A stretch of 6,114 nt of DNA from Gammaproteobacteria bacterium (GTDB lineage Bacteria > Pseudomonadota > Gammaproteobacteria > JAABTG01). A model generated the notes under the pieces. It had not been told where the DNA came from. It did no database searches and was given only the letters and a program-made list of their open reading frames with translations. Position 1 is the first letter of the stretch; the number at the start of each line of letters is the position of its first letter. The position numbers and the translations under genes were made by a program. This document shows positions 5,506-6,114 of this stretch, piece after piece. The stretch lies in the NCBI GenBank assembly GCA_030066245.1, contig JASJBY010000288.1, positions 1 to 6,114 of the forward strand, written 5' to 3'.

Positions 5506-6114
5506 TCAATTGTCAACGGGCACGAAAGCCGTCTCGACGGCATCATTGCGGGGATAGAACTCGAACAGACTGTCGGGCAAATGAGGAGAGAACTCCCAGT
5601 CGTAGAGTACCGCGGTAAACTGCGGGACGCTCTCCGCGTCCTTGTATGTGATCACCGCCTTGCAGGGCACCGGCTGTGCACCGTCCTCGATCCAGATCTG
5701 CCAGTCTATATTCTTCTGCGTGAACGCCAGGTGGTGGCACTTCACACCGCGCACCTCATGCAGACCGACATACATGCCGGTTTCCACATTCTCCACCAAA
5801 ATTGCGTAAGGGTCACTGTAGACCAGATCCGCCAACGGACTGGACTCCCCGTAGGCCTCGGCCATGTGATCCAGCGCACTGTCGATGTCGCCCTCAACCT
5901 TGGCCTGCTCGTATTCGTTCTTCCTCAGGTCCAGAACGGTGAATTGCTCGCCGTCGTACCAGATGCGTTCGTTCTCCAGGTCGCCCGTCACTTCCACGTA
6001 AAGCTTGTCGGGACGGCGTACGTATACTTCGGCGGCACGTCCGAAGTGCAGCTTCTGACCGGACTCGAGCACGCGCTCGGTGGTGACTTCGGTGCGAAAA
6101 CTGAACTCCTCGGC
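5506..6114 (-). CDS. DUF2092 periplasmic protein, partial (C-terminal 202 residues)
   Basis: The gene enters from the right edge, so its start and expected signal peptide are outside the window; the in-frame GTG at 6072 is not the start. The visible part fits DUF2092, a LolA/LppX-like fold. It begins FSFRTEVTTERVLESGQKLHF with RRPDKLYVEV and IWYDGEQFTVLDLRKNEY, which resemble the beta-strands of lipoprotein-carrier folds. It continues with SSPLADLVYSDPY, GVKCHHLAF, DWQIWIEDG, PVPCKAVITYK and PQFTAVLYDWEF, the conserved signature of the family. The role is unknown; handling of lipids or other hydrophobic molecules in the periplasm is inferred from the fold. It ends 22 nt before the repeat-bearing secreted protein, so the two likely form an operon. 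Two cysteines (in VKCHH and VPCKA) could pair as a disulfide. Confidence 0.85.
   Translation of the reverse strand, partial: AEEFSFRTEVTTERVLESGQKLHFGRAAEVYVRRPDKLYVEVTGDLENERIWYDGEQFTVLDLRKNEYEQAKVEGDIDSALDHMAEAYGESSPLADLVYSDPYAILVENVETGMYVGLHEVRGVKCHHLAFTQKNIDWQIWIEDGAQPVPCKAVITYKDAESVPQFTAVLYDWEFSPHLPDSLFEFYPRNDAVETAFVPVDN

Overview
The window is GC-rich and looks like a chromosomal piece of a proteobacterium, most likely a gammaproteobacterium. That placement is inferred from the families present (DUF4136 lipoprotein, 17-kDa surface-antigen-like protein, DUF2092 protein) and from the type of dispersed palindromic repeat. No rRNA, tRNA, CRISPR array or transposase gene is visible. Genus-level placement is not possible by eye.

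Left half (1-2805, minus strand): an operon for a tungsten-type aldehyde:ferredoxin oxidoreductase of the three-subunit AorABC type known from Aromatoleum aromaticum. In transcription order it holds aorA (four-cluster [4Fe-4S] ferredoxin subunit, 2805 to 2320), aorB (catalytic tungstopterin subunit, 2300 to 444) and the first 120 codons of aorC (FAD/NAD(P)-binding subunit, 362 to the window edge). By analogy, AorB oxidises an aldehyde to the acid, electrons pass along the AorA cluster chain, and AorC transfers them to NAD+. aorA and aorB are 19 nt apart. aorB and aorC are 81 nt apart, and that gap contains a good two-part stem-loop. Upstream of aorA is a 388-nt gene-free region with a possible minus-strand promoter and a perfect 8-bp hairpin in the presumed leader.

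Middle (3194-3829): a divergently transcribed gene on the plus strand for a small GrlR-like protein. It is followed by a 210-nt intergenic stretch carrying a large imperfect palindrome (3695-3803) that looks like a dispersed intergenic repeat. The palindrome lies between two convergent genes and may serve as a two-way terminator.

Right half (3830-6114): four cell-envelope proteins. On the minus strand is a DUF4136 lipoprotein (4399 to 3830). Divergent from it on the plus strand is an RT0821/Lpp0805-like 17-kDa surface-antigen-family protein (4661-5044). Convergent with that, on the minus strand, is a two-gene unit: a DUF2092 periplasmic protein (cut by the right edge, ending at 5506), then a small secreted protein with three arginine-rich repeats (5483 to 5055). 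Their shared feature is export to the envelope; the sequence does not show a common function or a link to the AOR operon.

The best-supported biology is the AorABC operon. The most open points are the aorB-aorC hairpin, the GrlR-like neighbour, the palindromic repeat, and the unassigned repeat-bearing secreted protein.
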